64,000 bases of DNA. It comes from Nocardia jinanensis. Its GTDB lineage: Bacteria > Actinomycetota > Actinomycetes > Mycobacteriales > Mycobacteriaceae. Location of the stretch: the NCBI RefSeq assembly GCF_014645735.1, contig NZ_BMMH01000017.1:40170-104169 (forward strand), given 5' to 3'. Position numbers and translations under genes: made by a program. Below, piece by piece: positions 51,437-60,154 of the stretch. How positions within the stretch are numbered: the stretch's first letter is position 1; every line of letters starts with the position of its first letter. The notes below the pieces were generated by a model. The model worked only from the letters and a program-made list of their open reading frames with translations, had not been told where the DNA came from and ran no database searches.

Positions 51437-53083
51437 ATGCCTGCCAACACTGCTGCCGTGCAGTCCTTCGCCGACCTCGGCGTGCCCGCCGATATCGTCC
51501 GCGCACTCGCCGACGGCGGTATCACTCAGCCCTTCCCCATCCAGAGCGCGTCGCTGCCCGACACCCTCGCCGGCCGGGACGTCCTCGGCCGCGGGAAGAC
51601 CGGTAGCGGGAAAACTCTCGCATTCGGTATTCCGGTTGTCGCGCTGCTCGCCGACGCGCGGCGTGCACCCGGGCGGCCCACCGGGCTGATCCTCGCGCCC
51701 ACTCGTGAACTCGCGACCCAGATCGCCGCCGCCCTTGCCCCGCTGGCCGAGATCCGTGGTCTCCGGGTCACCACCGTGTTCGGTGGCGTGCCGGTGAACC
51801 GGCAGATCAAGACGCTCAAGCAGGGTGTCGATATCGTCGTCGCCTGCCCCGGCCGGCTCGAAGATCTGATGAAACAGCGGGCGCTGTCGCTGGACGCGGT
51901 GCGCATCACCGTGCTCGACGAAGCCGACCATATGGCCGATCTCGGGTTCCTTCCCGGTGTGACCCGGATCCTCAACGCGACACCGCGCGACGCCCAGCGA
52001 CTGCTGTTCTCGGCCACGCTGGACAACGGCGTCGGGAAGCTCGTCGACCGGTTCATGCACGACCCTGTGTCGCATTCGGTCGACGAAGCCGCCGCACCGC
52101 CGCCGAAGATGGAGCATCATGTCTTCGAGGTCGACGGCGCCGCGGCCAAGAAAGAACTCGTCCGGGCCCTGGCGGCCGGTAGCGGCCGACGCATTCTGTT
52201 CATGCGTACGAAGCACCACGCCCGCCGACTCGCCGGCGAACTGACACGCGCCGGTATCGCGGCCGTCGACCTGCACGGGAACCTCTCCCAGCCGGCCCGC
52301 GACCGTAATCTCGCCGCCTTCGCCGCGGGCACCGCCCAGGTGATGGTCGCGACCGATATCGCGGCCCGCGGTATCCACGTCGACGATCTCGAACTGGTCG
52401 TCCACGTCGATCCGCCCGCCGAACACAAGGCATACCTGCACCGTTCCGGCCGCACCGCCCGTGCGGGCACCGCCGGCACCGTGGTCACACTGGTGTTGCC
52501 CGAGCAGCGCAAGGATGTCGCGGTGCTGCTGCGGAAAGCCGGTATCACGGTGAGCCCGCGCGCGGTGACCCCCGATTCGCCGGTTCTCGTCGGTCTCGCG
52601 GACTACTCCGTGGCCGCCGAACCCGCGCGGCCACGACAGACCGCTGCCGAACTGGACGCCGACCGCGCGACCACCGGCGGCAGGCGTGGACAGCGCGGCC
52701 GCCGCGGCGGACCGGGCGCACGCGCCGGCGACCACTCCGATTCGACGAGGTCGGGAGCGCGCGAGACTGCCGGTGAACGGAACCGGCCGGAAGGCGCCGG
52801 TAAGCGATCGAGGCAGGGCGAACGGTCGGGCGCGGCCGAACATGCCGGTGCGCGCGGATCGAGCGGCCGGCGCGGGAATGCCGCGGGACGGGCCGGGAAT
52901 CGGGCCGCCGCATCGGGCCACGAAGCCCGGCAGCCCGCCGCGGGCGCGCGCAAACAACAGGCGTCCGGTGCGAAGCGTGCCACGGATTCGGCCCGTACCG
53001 GCGGCGGGAAGTCCGCCTCCGGTCACTTCGACTCGGCGCAGGGCCAGCGGCGGCCACGCCGGGCCACCCGGCCGGCCGGGTGA
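51437..53083 (+). CDS. DEAD-box RNA helicase with long basic tail
   Basis: 548 residues from ATG 51437 (ATG 51413 also possible). Motifs: Q-motif FADLGVPADIVRAL...PFPIQ, Walker A GKTGSGKT (53-60), PTRELATQ, DEAD as VLDEADHM, SAT as FSATL, VATDIAARGIHV and HRSGRTARAG. The core ends near residue 385. The last 165 residues are a disordered Arg/Gly/Ser/Ala tail, as in CsdA/RhlE-like helicases that bind rRNA. Likely role: RNA remodelling in ribosome assembly or cold stress. The leader of about 260 bases without a gene may carry regulation. Confidence 0.92.
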   Translation: MPANTAAVQSFADLGVPADIVRALADGGITQPFPIQSASLPDTLAGRDVLGRGKTGSGKTLAFGIPVVALLADARRAPGRPTGLILAPTRELATQIAAALAPLAEIRGLRVTTVFGGVPVNRQIKTLKQGVDIVVACPGRLEDLMKQRALSLDAVRITVLDEADHMADLGFLPGVTRILNATPRDAQRLLFSATLDNGVGKLVDRFMHDPVSHSVDEAAAPPPKMEHHVFEVDGAAAKKELVRALAAGSGRRILFMRTKHHARRLAGELTRAGIAAVDLHGNLSQPARDRNLAAFAAGTAQVMVATDIAARGIHVDDLELVVHVDPPAEHKAYLHRSGRTARAGTAGTVVTLVLPEQRKDVAVLLRKAGITVSPRAVTPDSPVLVGLADYSVAAEPARPRQTAAELDADRATTGGRRGQRGRRGGPGARAGDHSDSTRSGARETAGERNRPEGAGKRSRQGERSGAAEHAGARGSSGRRGNAAGRAGNRAAASGHEARQPAAGARKQQASGAKRATDSARTGGGKSASGHFDSAQGQRRPRRATRPAG

Positions 53084-53228
53084 GTGCGAACGACGCGTAG
53101 CGAAACCGTCGGCCGCACGGCGTAGGACCGGACCGCAGTTCGGATCGACGAATCCGGCGGTGCACCGAACGAAGCCCCCCGACCGGCCGCATCGTTGTTC
53201 CAGAGGTGTCTGCCTCGGGCAGTGGCGG

Positions 53229-53327
53229 CCGGTCGATCGTCGTGAAACACCGCGCGGCCCCGGGCCGACCGCCGCGTCACCAGCGGTCGGCCCGGAGCGC
53301 CCGGGGTTCATCGTGACGACCGACCGG
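53229..53327 (+). terminator. Long composite hairpin after the helicase gene
   Basis: An inner perfect 11-bp stem (53262-53272 with 53283-53293) lies inside a longer imperfect stem: CCGGTCGATCGTCG-TGAA (53229-53246) faces TTCATCGTGACGACCGACCGG in two parts (53307-53327). The whole folds about 100 bases. Probably a strong transcription end or 3' stabiliser; 146 bases after the stop codon. The 53084-53614 stretch otherwise holds no supported full gene. Confidence 0.5.
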
Positions 53328-53441
53328 GTTCCGGCGTCATGCGTCGTGCGATCGGCCGCCCGGTCCGCTACCGGGCGGGCGGCGACCGAGCCGGGCGCTG
53401 TTCCGACAGCGGCGACCTGACCCACCGCCACCCGTCACGAC

Positions 53442-53581
53442 TTACTTCCTCATATGCCCTGCGAGGTGCGCCTCGGGGATCATGGCCGCGTCTCCCAGGC
53501 AGCCGTCGCCCATGATCTCCGGGCCCGGCCCGAGGACCGACCGCAGTCGATTCGTACGATCGAAACTGCCTATCGCAGGGC
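53442..53581 (-). pseudogene. Possible C-terminal gene remnant
   Basis: A reading frame ending at 53442 gives FDRTNRLRSVLGPGPEIMGD then GCLGDAAMIPEAHLAGHMRK, which looks like protein sequence rather than noise. There is no start and no recognisable family. Low confidence. Confidence 0.25.
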
Positions 53582-53614
53582 CGCGCACGGCCGCTTCGCG
53601 GCGACACTGGCCCC

Positions 53615-53749
53615 ATGAGAGCTGTGACGCAGTGGGCGGACGACACCACCGAGTTCCGCCCCGACCGGGCGTTTTCCGTGCGAGGCGAGCACATCTACCG
53701 CCGACCGGACGCGGTGCCCATGCCCGCCACCGGTGAGCTGCCGAGCTGA
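53615..53749 (+). CDS. 44-residue ORF upstream of the Ugp operon
   Basis: ATG 53615 to TGA 53749 gives 44 residues rich in Asp/Arg (AVTQWADDTTEFRPDRAFSV). It ends 10 bases before the ugpC-like ATG. It may be a leader peptide, or the tail of a decayed gene. No family recognised, weak ribosome site. Confidence 0.3.
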   Translation: MRAVTQWADDTTEFRPDRAFSVRGEHIYRRPDAVPMPATGELPS

Positions 53750-53759
53750 GGGATCGGCG

Positions 53760-54896
53760 ATGGCGAGACTGCGGATCGAAGCCGTGTCCAAGCGATTCGG
53801 CCGGACCGAGGCGGTGCGCGGGGTGAGCCTCGATATCGCCGACGGCGAGTTCATGGTGTTGCTGGGGCCCAGCGGATGCGGGAAATCGACGCTGCTGCGC
53901 ATGGTCGCCGGGCTGGAGGAGCCCAGCGAGGGGCGGATAGCCCTGGACGACACCGATATCACCCACACCGGACCACAGCAGCGCAACCTGGCCATGGTTT
54001 TCCAGAGCTACGCGCTCTACCCGCACCTGACCGTGAGCCGCAATATCGGTTTCCCGTTGCGGGCCCGGCGTTCACCGCGCGAGAGAACCGCGGCACGCGT
54101 GGCGGAAGTAGCCGCGATCCTGGGGCTCACCGAACTTCTCGACCGCAAACCCGCCGCCTTGTCGGGTGGTCAGCGCCAACGGGTCGCCTTGGCTCGAGCC
54201 ATGGTCCGCGATCCCGGAGCCTTCCTGATGGACGAACCACTGTCCAACCTGGATGCCAAATTGCGCAGCACGACTCGCGCCGAGCTGGTCGCGTTGCACC
54301 AGCGGTTGGGCGCGACGTTCCTCTATGTGACCCACGATCAGGTCGAGGCCATGACCATGGCCGACCGGATCGCGCTGCTGGACCGGGGCCGCGTCGAGCA
54401 GGTCGGTACACCGGCCGAACTCTACGACCGCCCGCGGTCGACCTTCGTCGCCGGTTTCCTCGGCTCCCCACCGATGAATCTGATTCCCGCGACCGTCATC
54501 GCCCGCGACGGCGGCCTCCGCGCGGTCGCCGCGGGTATCGATGTCGAACTACCCTTTCCCGTCTCGGAGTTCGACCAGGATGTGCAGATCGTGGCGGGGA
54601 TGCGCCCCGAACGGTTGCGGCCGGAACCGGATGCGCCGGATATCCGGGGCCGGGTCACCCGGGTGGAGAACCTGGGCGGCGACGAGCTGATCCATTTCAC
54701 GGCGGGCGCCCACACCCTGTGCGCACGGATCCGCCGACCCGCGGGAGTCGCCGCCGGGGACCACATCGGCCTGCGTATCGCACCCGCTGATATCCACCTG
54801 TTCCACCCGGATTCCGGGCTGCGCCTGGCTTGGCGGTCCACCCGGCCGGACGGCGCGGCGGCTGCCGTGGTCGCCGGATCCGGCACCACCCGATGA
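53760..54896 (+). CDS. ugpC: UgpC/MsmK-type ABC transporter ATPase
   Basis: 378 residues from ATG 53760. Walker A GPSGCGKST, Q-loop VFQSYALYPHLTV, signature LSGGQRQRVALARAM, Walker B FLMDEPLSNLDAKLR, H-loop VTHDQVEAMTMADR, then a C-terminal OB-fold (TOBE) domain. LSNLDAKLR and TOBE are typical of the CUT1 sugar/glycerol-phosphate group. First gene of a five-gene operon to 58876. Confidence 0.9.
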   Translation: MARLRIEAVSKRFGRTEAVRGVSLDIADGEFMVLLGPSGCGKSTLLRMVAGLEEPSEGRIALDDTDITHTGPQQRNLAMVFQSYALYPHLTVSRNIGFPLRARRSPRERTAARVAEVAAILGLTELLDRKPAALSGGQRQRVALARAMVRDPGAFLMDEPLSNLDAKLRSTTRAELVALHQRLGATFLYVTHDQVEAMTMADRIALLDRGRVEQVGTPAELYDRPRSTFVAGFLGSPPMNLIPATVIARDGGLRAVAAGIDVELPFPVSEFDQDVQIVAGMRPERLRPEPDAPDIRGRVTRVENLGGDELIHFTAGAHTLCARIRRPAGVAAGDHIGLRIAPADIHLFHPDSGLRLAWRSTRPDGAAAAVVAGSGTTR

Positions 54897-54907
54897 GGAG
54901 ACCCACT

Positions 54908-56281
54908 GTGAAACGCGTCATGCCCGCACTCGGCCTGGTGTTCGCCACCGTCCTGGCACTCAGCGCCTGCGGCGGTTTCGGGAGCACCACGACCGAACCG
55001 GACGCCGGCGGCGAGCCGATTCCGGAGCTCGCGCCGGATCAACAGGTGTCGATCGTGTTCGAGTCCTACAATTACGGACTCGCCGGTGCCTGGACAGATA
55101 CCTTCGACTCCCTGCTCGCCGAGTTCCGGGCCGAGTTCCCGAATATCACGGTGACCGCGCGGAAACCACAGGGCAACAGCCCCAATCCAGCGACCGACAC
55201 TATTTCCAGTATCCAGAGCCAGATGGTCGCCGGCTCGCCTCCCGATATCGCGCAGCTCGGCTTCAGCGACCTCGATTTCACCGTTCACCAGCTCGGCGCG
55301 AAACCGCTCGATGCGCTGGTGGGTCGACGGGCTGTACAGGCCAACTTCGACGGCGCCGAACATCCCTACGCTCCGAAAGCCCGGACCCTGGCCGACTGGG
55401 ACGGCCACACCTACGGTGTGCCTTTCGTGTTCTCCACCCCGGTCCTCTACTACAACGCCTCGCTGTTCGCCGCGGCCGGCCTGGACCCGCAACACCCACC
55501 GTCCACCTGGCAGGAGGTGAACGCGGCCGCGGCCGCGATCGCCGGCCGGACCGGCAAGGGCGGCGTCTACCTCGATTGCCTCACCAGGTCGGCCAAAGAC
55601 TGGTGCTACCAGTCGCTGGTCCGCTCCAACGGCGGGCAGGTGATCTCCCCGGACCGACGGACACTCACCTTCGCCGACGCACCCGCGGTGGAGGTGGCGG
55701 CGATGGGCAAGCGACTCGTCGACTCGGGCGCCATGCCGCGGCTGAACCAGAAACAGGGTTATGAGGCCTTCGCGCGCGGTGAACTCGGCATGATCCTGGA
55801 AACCAGCGCCATGCAGGGCACATTCGTGCAGGGCGCCGCGGGCGACTGGGATCTGCGGTCCGCGCCGATGCCCGGCTTCGGGGACAAGCCGACGGTGCCG
55901 ACGAACTCCGGCGCGTCATTGTTCATCCTGTCGGACGATCCGGCGAAGCAGCGCGCGGCCTGGGAACTCGTCCGGTTCCTCACCAGCGAGCGGGCCTACA
56001 CCGAGATCTCGCAGCGGATCGGCTACCTGCCGCTGCGCACCGGCCTGATGGAGGATCCGGACGGTTTGCAGGCGTGGTCGGCGAAGAATCCGCTGCTGGC
56101 GCCGAATGTCGCACAACTGGCGACCATGGAGCCGTGGGTCTCGATGCCCGGCGACAACTACCTGCAGATCCGCGACGGCATGATGGAGGCGGTGGAGGCG
56201 GTGGTCTTCCAGGGCCGGGATCCGGTATCCACGCTCACCGAGGCCCGTGACCGGCTCACCGAACTGATGCCCGCGTCATGA
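54908..56281 (+). CDS. ugpB: UgpB-like solute-binding lipoprotein
   Basis: 457 residues from a GTG 8 bases after GAGGAG. Signal peptide with lipobox LSAC (Cys about 22). Type 1 extracellular-binding fold: WTDTFDSLLAEFRAEFPNIT, GSPPDIAQLGFSDL, VPFVFSTPVLYYNASLF. In the Ugp setting it captures glycerol-3-phosphate or glycerophosphodiesters; mycobacterial UgpB prefers glycerophosphocholine. Ends 4 bases inside the next gene. Confidence 0.87.
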   Translation: MKRVMPALGLVFATVLALSACGGFGSTTTEPDAGGEPIPELAPDQQVSIVFESYNYGLAGAWTDTFDSLLAEFRAEFPNITVTARKPQGNSPNPATDTISSIQSQMVAGSPPDIAQLGFSDLDFTVHQLGAKPLDALVGRRAVQANFDGAEHPYAPKARTLADWDGHTYGVPFVFSTPVLYYNASLFAAAGLDPQHPPSTWQEVNAAAAAIAGRTGKGGVYLDCLTRSAKDWCYQSLVRSNGGQVISPDRRTLTFADAPAVEVAAMGKRLVDSGAMPRLNQKQGYEAFARGELGMILETSAMQGTFVQGAAGDWDLRSAPMPGFGDKPTVPTNSGASLFILSDDPAKQRAAWELVRFLTSERAYTEISQRIGYLPLRTGLMEDPDGLQAWSAKNPLLAPNVAQLATMEPWVSMPGDNYLQIRDGMMEAVEAVVFQGRDPVSTLTEARDRLTELMPAS

Positions 56282-57126
56282 GCAGGGTCACGATCGTCCA
56301 GCTCACCGATACCCATATCCGGCCCGCAGGCGAGCGGATGCACGGCTCGGTGGATACCTACGCCAACCTTCGCCACGTTCTCGACCAGCTACGAGCCTTC
56401 CGGCGACCGATCGACGCGCTGGTGCTGTCCGGCGACCTCACCGACACCGGATCTCCCCTGGACTATCGACGGCTGCGCGACGCGGTCGAACCGGTCGCCG
56501 CGGAACTCGGCGCGGAAACGCTCTATGTGATGGGCAACCACGACGAGCGGGAAGCCTTCGCCGCCGAACTGCTGGACTCACCCATCGGTACCGCCGGACC
56601 GCACGATCAGATACGCGATATCGCCGGTCTCCGCGTCATCGCACTGGACAGCACCACACCGCACCGGCACGACGGCACGCTCGAACCGGAGCAGCTCGAC
56701 TGGCTCGCCGGCCAATTGCGCCATCCTGCCCGGCACGGCACGCTGCTGGTGCTGCACCACCCGCCGGTCCCGTCGCCGATCGCGACCACCGAGGCCCTTC
56801 GCCTGCGCCGGCCGGAGCGGCTCGCCGAGGTACTCACCGGGTCGGATGTGGGGTTGATCATCTGCGGGCACAACCACTACACCGGGGCGGCCGCGCTGAA
56901 CGGCATCCCGGTGTGGATCGGGCCCGCGGTGTCGTACCGGATGGATCCGATCGCACCCGCCGGGCGGCACCGGGGCCGGGCCGGATCCGGTTACAGCCGT
57001 ATCGATCTGGTCGGTTCGACGCTGATCGCCACCGCGATCGAGGCGACGCCCGCCGAGCTGGTCTACGACCGTGCCGAACAGGATGTACTGGCGCAACTGG
57101 CCGCACTGGCGGCGGAGGCCGGATAG
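56278..57126 (+). CDS. GpdQ-like metallophosphodiesterase
   Basis: 282 residues; its ATG overlaps the ugpB stop (ATGA). Metal-ligand motifs in order: DTH (11-13), SGD (51-53), GNHDE (86-90), HH in LHHPP (160-161) and GHNH (197-200). The spacing and the THIRPAGERMHGSVDTYAN block fit GpdQ, which hydrolyses glycerophosphodiesters to glycerol-3-phosphate. No signal peptide, so it acts inside on the imported substrate. Located between the binding-protein and permease genes, it suggests the transporter carries glycerophosphodiesters. A cAMP phosphodiesterase is the other possibility. Confidence 0.85.
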   Translation: MSRVTIVQLTDTHIRPAGERMHGSVDTYANLRHVLDQLRAFRRPIDALVLSGDLTDTGSPLDYRRLRDAVEPVAAELGAETLYVMGNHDEREAFAAELLDSPIGTAGPHDQIRDIAGLRVIALDSTTPHRHDGTLEPEQLDWLAGQLRHPARHGTLLVLHHPPVPSPIATTEALRLRRPERLAEVLTGSDVGLIICGHNHYTGAAALNGIPVWIGPAVSYRMDPIAPAGRHRGRAGSGYSRIDLVGSTLIATAIEATPAELVYDRAEQDVLAQLAALAAEAG

Positions 57127-58074
57127 ATGCTCGTCGTCGAATCTCCGCCTGCCGAGCCGGCGCCGGGAATCTCGGTGGAACCGAGCCGGGTGCCCCGGCT
57201 GCGCCGGTTACTGCGAGGCGCGGTCCCGTATCTGTACCTCGCGCCGGCGTCGATATTGCTGGTGGTGTGGGTATACCGGCCACTGCTCCGCGCGGCCGAA
57301 CTGTCCACCTATTCCTGGAATCTGCTACCCACTTCGCCTGCCGAGTCCGTGGGGGCGGCCAACTACGAGCGGCTCGTGCGGCTTCCGGATTTTTGGGACT
57401 CGATCGGCCGCACCGTCGAGCTCATCGCCGGACTGTTGCCGTTCACCGTCGTATTTCCGCTGATCATCGCCCTGGCGAGCCGCCGGGTCGGCGGCCGCGC
57501 TCGTACCGTGTATCACGCCTGTGTCTTCGCGCCCTTCCTGGTCGCGCCGGTCGCCGCCGCGGCGGTATGGCGCTGGCTGCTGCATCCCGGTGGCGGTTTC
57601 GTCGGCCGGGTGCTCGGGTCGCCACGCAACTGGGTCTACGACGTGAGCACTGCGCACGCGGTGATCATCGTGGTCACCGGCTGGCAGCTACTCGGATTCG
57701 CGGTGCTGGTGGTGTGGGCCGGTCTGGCCGCGATCGACGGCGACTATGCGGCAGCGGCGCGGGTCGACGGTGCGAGTCCCGGCCAGATCCGCCGTTGGAT
57801 AACTCTGCCGCTGCTCTCGCCCACACTGCTCTTCCTGGTGTTGATCACAGTGCTGCTCGGTCCCACCCTGACCTTTCCACTGATCGATTCGATGACCCAG
57901 GGCGGTCCGGCGCAGGCCACCACCAATATCTACTACCTGCTGTGGGATTACGCCTTCCACAGTTTCGACGCCGGACTCAGCGCCGCGGCCGGGGTCCTGT
58001 TGTTCGTGGGGTTCGGTGCGATCGCCGCGCTCCTGCTGTGGTTCTCGGAGAAGGTGAGCGTCCATGACGAGTGA
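57127..58074 (+). CDS. ugpA: UgpA-type permease
   Basis: 315 residues, starts directly after the phosphodiesterase stop. Six membrane helices with the inner-membrane EAA loop AAARVDGASPGQIRRWITLPLLSP. An N-terminal Pro/Glu leader of about 30 residues. With UgpE forms the channel of the CUT1 importer. Confidence 0.88.
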   Translation: MLVVESPPAEPAPGISVEPSRVPRLRRLLRGAVPYLYLAPASILLVVWVYRPLLRAAELSTYSWNLLPTSPAESVGAANYERLVRLPDFWDSIGRTVELIAGLLPFTVVFPLIIALASRRVGGRARTVYHACVFAPFLVAPVAAAAVWRWLLHPGGGFVGRVLGSPRNWVYDVSTAHAVIIVVTGWQLLGFAVLVVWAGLAAIDGDYAAAARVDGASPGQIRRWITLPLLSPTLLFLVLITVLLGPTLTFPLIDSMTQGGPAQATTNIYYLLWDYAFHSFDAGLSAAAGVLLFVGFGAIAALLLWFSEKVSVHDE

Positions 58075-58876
58075 ACGATTGCGCGGGGTGGGGGGCCATC
58101 TACTGCTCGCGATCACCGCGGTGCTGTGCGTCTTCCCGATCTACTGGCTTTTCGCGACATCGCTACGCCGGCCCGAGGATGTCACGGACCTGACCCCGAT
58201 CCCGTGGCCGATCTCGGTCGCCAACTACGGAGACGCCGCCGGTGAAGTCGATATCCTGCGGCTGATCGGCAATACCTTTTTCGTCGCCGCGCTCTCGGCG
58301 ACCGGCCAGCTGTTGATCGCTCTGCTCGCCTCGTATGCGTTCGCCATGTACACCTTCCGGTTCCGCAACGCGCTGTACCTGGCCTTCGCGGGTACCTGGC
58401 TGGTGCCGTTCCAGGTGACCATGCTGCCGAACTATGTCCTGCTGGCCCGGCTCGGTTTGATCGATACGCTGATCGGCGTCGTGCTCCCGACTCTGTGCTC
58501 GGCCCTCGCGGTGCTGTTGCTGCGCCAGCACCTGGCCGGGTTCCCCAAGGAACTGGTGGCGGCCGCGAAGATCGACGGCCGGTCCTCGTGGTCGATCCTG
58601 TGGACGGTGGTCGTGCCGAATCTGCGACCGGCACTCGCGGCGCTAGGCATTCTGCTGTTCATCAACGCGTGGAACGAATACTTCTGGCCGGCAGTCGTAC
58701 TGCGACAGTCCAACGATGTGCTGCAACTGGGTCTGCGCAGTTTCATGGGTACCGAGGGGGACCAGTGGGGCCCGATGATGGCTGTTGCCGGGCTCGCCTG
58801 CCTGCCCGTGCTGATCATGTATCTGCTGCTGCAACGCCATATCGTCGACGCGTTCGTACGGTCGGGGCTGAAGTAG
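58064..58876 (+). CDS. ugpE: UgpE-type permease
   Basis: 270 residues. The ATG at 58064 lies inside the end of the ugpA gene (11-base overlap). Six helices; EAA loop ELVAAAKIDGRSSWSILW; FINAWNEYFWPAVVL is the typical CUT1 inner-permease block. Last gene of the operon, followed 35 bases later by the stop of the opposing LysR gene. Confidence 0.9.
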   Translation: MTSERLRGVGGHLLLAITAVLCVFPIYWLFATSLRRPEDVTDLTPIPWPISVANYGDAAGEVDILRLIGNTFFVAALSATGQLLIALLASYAFAMYTFRFRNALYLAFAGTWLVPFQVTMLPNYVLLARLGLIDTLIGVVLPTLCSALAVLLLRQHLAGFPKELVAAAKIDGRSSWSILWTVVVPNLRPALAALGILLFINAWNEYFWPAVVLRQSNDVLQLGLRSFMGTEGDQWGPMMAVAGLACLPVLIMYLLLQRHIVDAFVRSGLK

Positions 58877-58911
58877 TGCCGCGGGTGCGCACCGTCGTGT
58901 CCGGCTCCGGG

Positions 58912-59844
58912 TCACGCCGGGATGGCGCGAACCGCCTCGGCTGGATCCGGATCGAGCGCATCCGTACATTCCAGGAACAACCCGACGGCGGGGTTCTCCT
59001 CGTCCGCCCGCCACACCGCGTACAGATCCAGCATCGGCACGGGATCGCGGAGTTTCACCGCCACCGTCCCGGTGCCGGCGGCACCCATCCCCATCGAAAC
59101 CGCCCGCGGCAGCGACGCGAACCCGACGAGCGGGCGCACCGAAACCATATGCGCGGTGGCGCCGGGGTCATCGGCGGTCTGCGCGACCGCCAGCGTGATG
59201 TGCGCGCTCGCGGCCGCGCGGACGAGGGAGTCGTACATGGCGGGGCATTGTTCGCGCGCGAACAGCACGCATTCCTGATCCGCGAGTTCGGCGAAGGGCA
59301 CACTCGACCGGTGCGCCCAGGGGTGTCTGCGCCCGACCACCGCGAGCAGCGGTACCCGGCGCATCAGCCGCACATACCGGAAATCGGTGGTGCTCGGATG
59401 GCCGTAGACCAGCGCGATATCCAGCGACCCATCCGCGAGTGCGGCCAACTGTGGTCCGGTACGTTTCTCCCACAGCGACACCTCGATGCCGGGATGACGG
59501 TCGGTCATCCGCGCCAGCGACTCCGGCAGCACATGTCTGCTGGCCGGCAGGTTGTAGCCGATATTGAGCGTCCCCACCCGCCCCTCGGCAGTCGCCTTCG
59601 CGGCCTGTGCCGCACGGTCCATCTGCGCCACCACGATCCGGGCCCGGGCAACGAACTCCCGACCGGCCGGGGTCAGCTCGACCTCGTGCGAAGTCCGTGC
59701 GACAAGTTGCACCCCGAGCGATTTCTCCAACTTCTGCAACTGTGCGCTGAGACTGGGCTGGCTCAGATGCAAACGACGGGCGGCCCGGCCGAAATGCAGC
59801 TCTTCGGCGATGGTGATGAACGAAATCAAATGTCGGAAATCCAT
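58912..59844 (-). CDS. LysR-type regulator
   Basis: 310 residues; AAGGAG 9 bases before ATG 59844. Helix-turn-helix: MDFRHLISFITIAEELHFGR and LHLSQPSLSAQLQKLEKSLGVQL. The effector domain reads GTLNIGYNLPASRHVLP. LysR proteins activate a divergent or nearby gene with a co-inducer. Here the Ugp operon converges on it and the MFS gene runs the same way upstream, so its target is not clear. Confidence 0.9.
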   Translation of the reverse strand: MDFRHLISFITIAEELHFGRAARRLHLSQPSLSAQLQKLEKSLGVQLVARTSHEVELTPAGREFVARARIVVAQMDRAAQAAKATAEGRVGTLNIGYNLPASRHVLPESLARMTDRHPGIEVSLWEKRTGPQLAALADGSLDIALVYGHPSTTDFRYVRLMRRVPLLAVVGRRHPWAHRSSVPFAELADQECVLFAREQCPAMYDSLVRAAASAHITLAVAQTADDPGATAHMVSVRPLVGFASLPRAVSMGMGAAGTGTVAVKLRDPVPMLDLYAVWRADEENPAVGLFLECTDALDPDPAEAVRAIPA

Positions 59845-60087
59845 ACCACCGGCTCCTTTGTTCCGCCTGTACCGAACGTTAGCGCGACCGGGTAACCGAG
59901 GATGAACCACGACCGCACGTCCGGCACCGAGGTCGTGGCGTGCCGGTGAACCCTGTCCGACCAGTGTGTTGACTCGTAGTGCACAGTCCCCGGCCACACT
60001 GACTATCCGGCATGGGTCCGAGAGCCTGGCGGTATGCGATGGGTGTACGCGTTCGTATTCCTCCTTGCCGGACGCACCCGGACGCCG
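59845..60087. other. Gene-free upstream region of the LysR gene
   Basis: About 240 bases (310 counting the terminator behind it) with no supported gene. Small ORFs here have poor codon use. It should contain the LysR promoter, and perhaps a LysR site, but I see no clear T-N11-A pair that I trust. Confidence 0.4.
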
Positions 60088-60124
60088 ACCGCCCGCCTCC
60101 GCGTATCGCGGGGGCGGGCGGTCC
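60088..60124 (-). terminator. 17-bp hairpin after the MFS gene
   Basis: GACCGCCCGCC-T-CCGCG (60088-60104) folds on CGCGG-G-GGCGGGCGGTC (60108-60124) with loop TAT and one T-G pair. It lies 31 bases after the MFS stop. Stem very stable, no T-run. Confidence 0.75.
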
Positions 60125-60154
60125 GATCCGTGGGACTCAGCGCATTCGTGAGGC

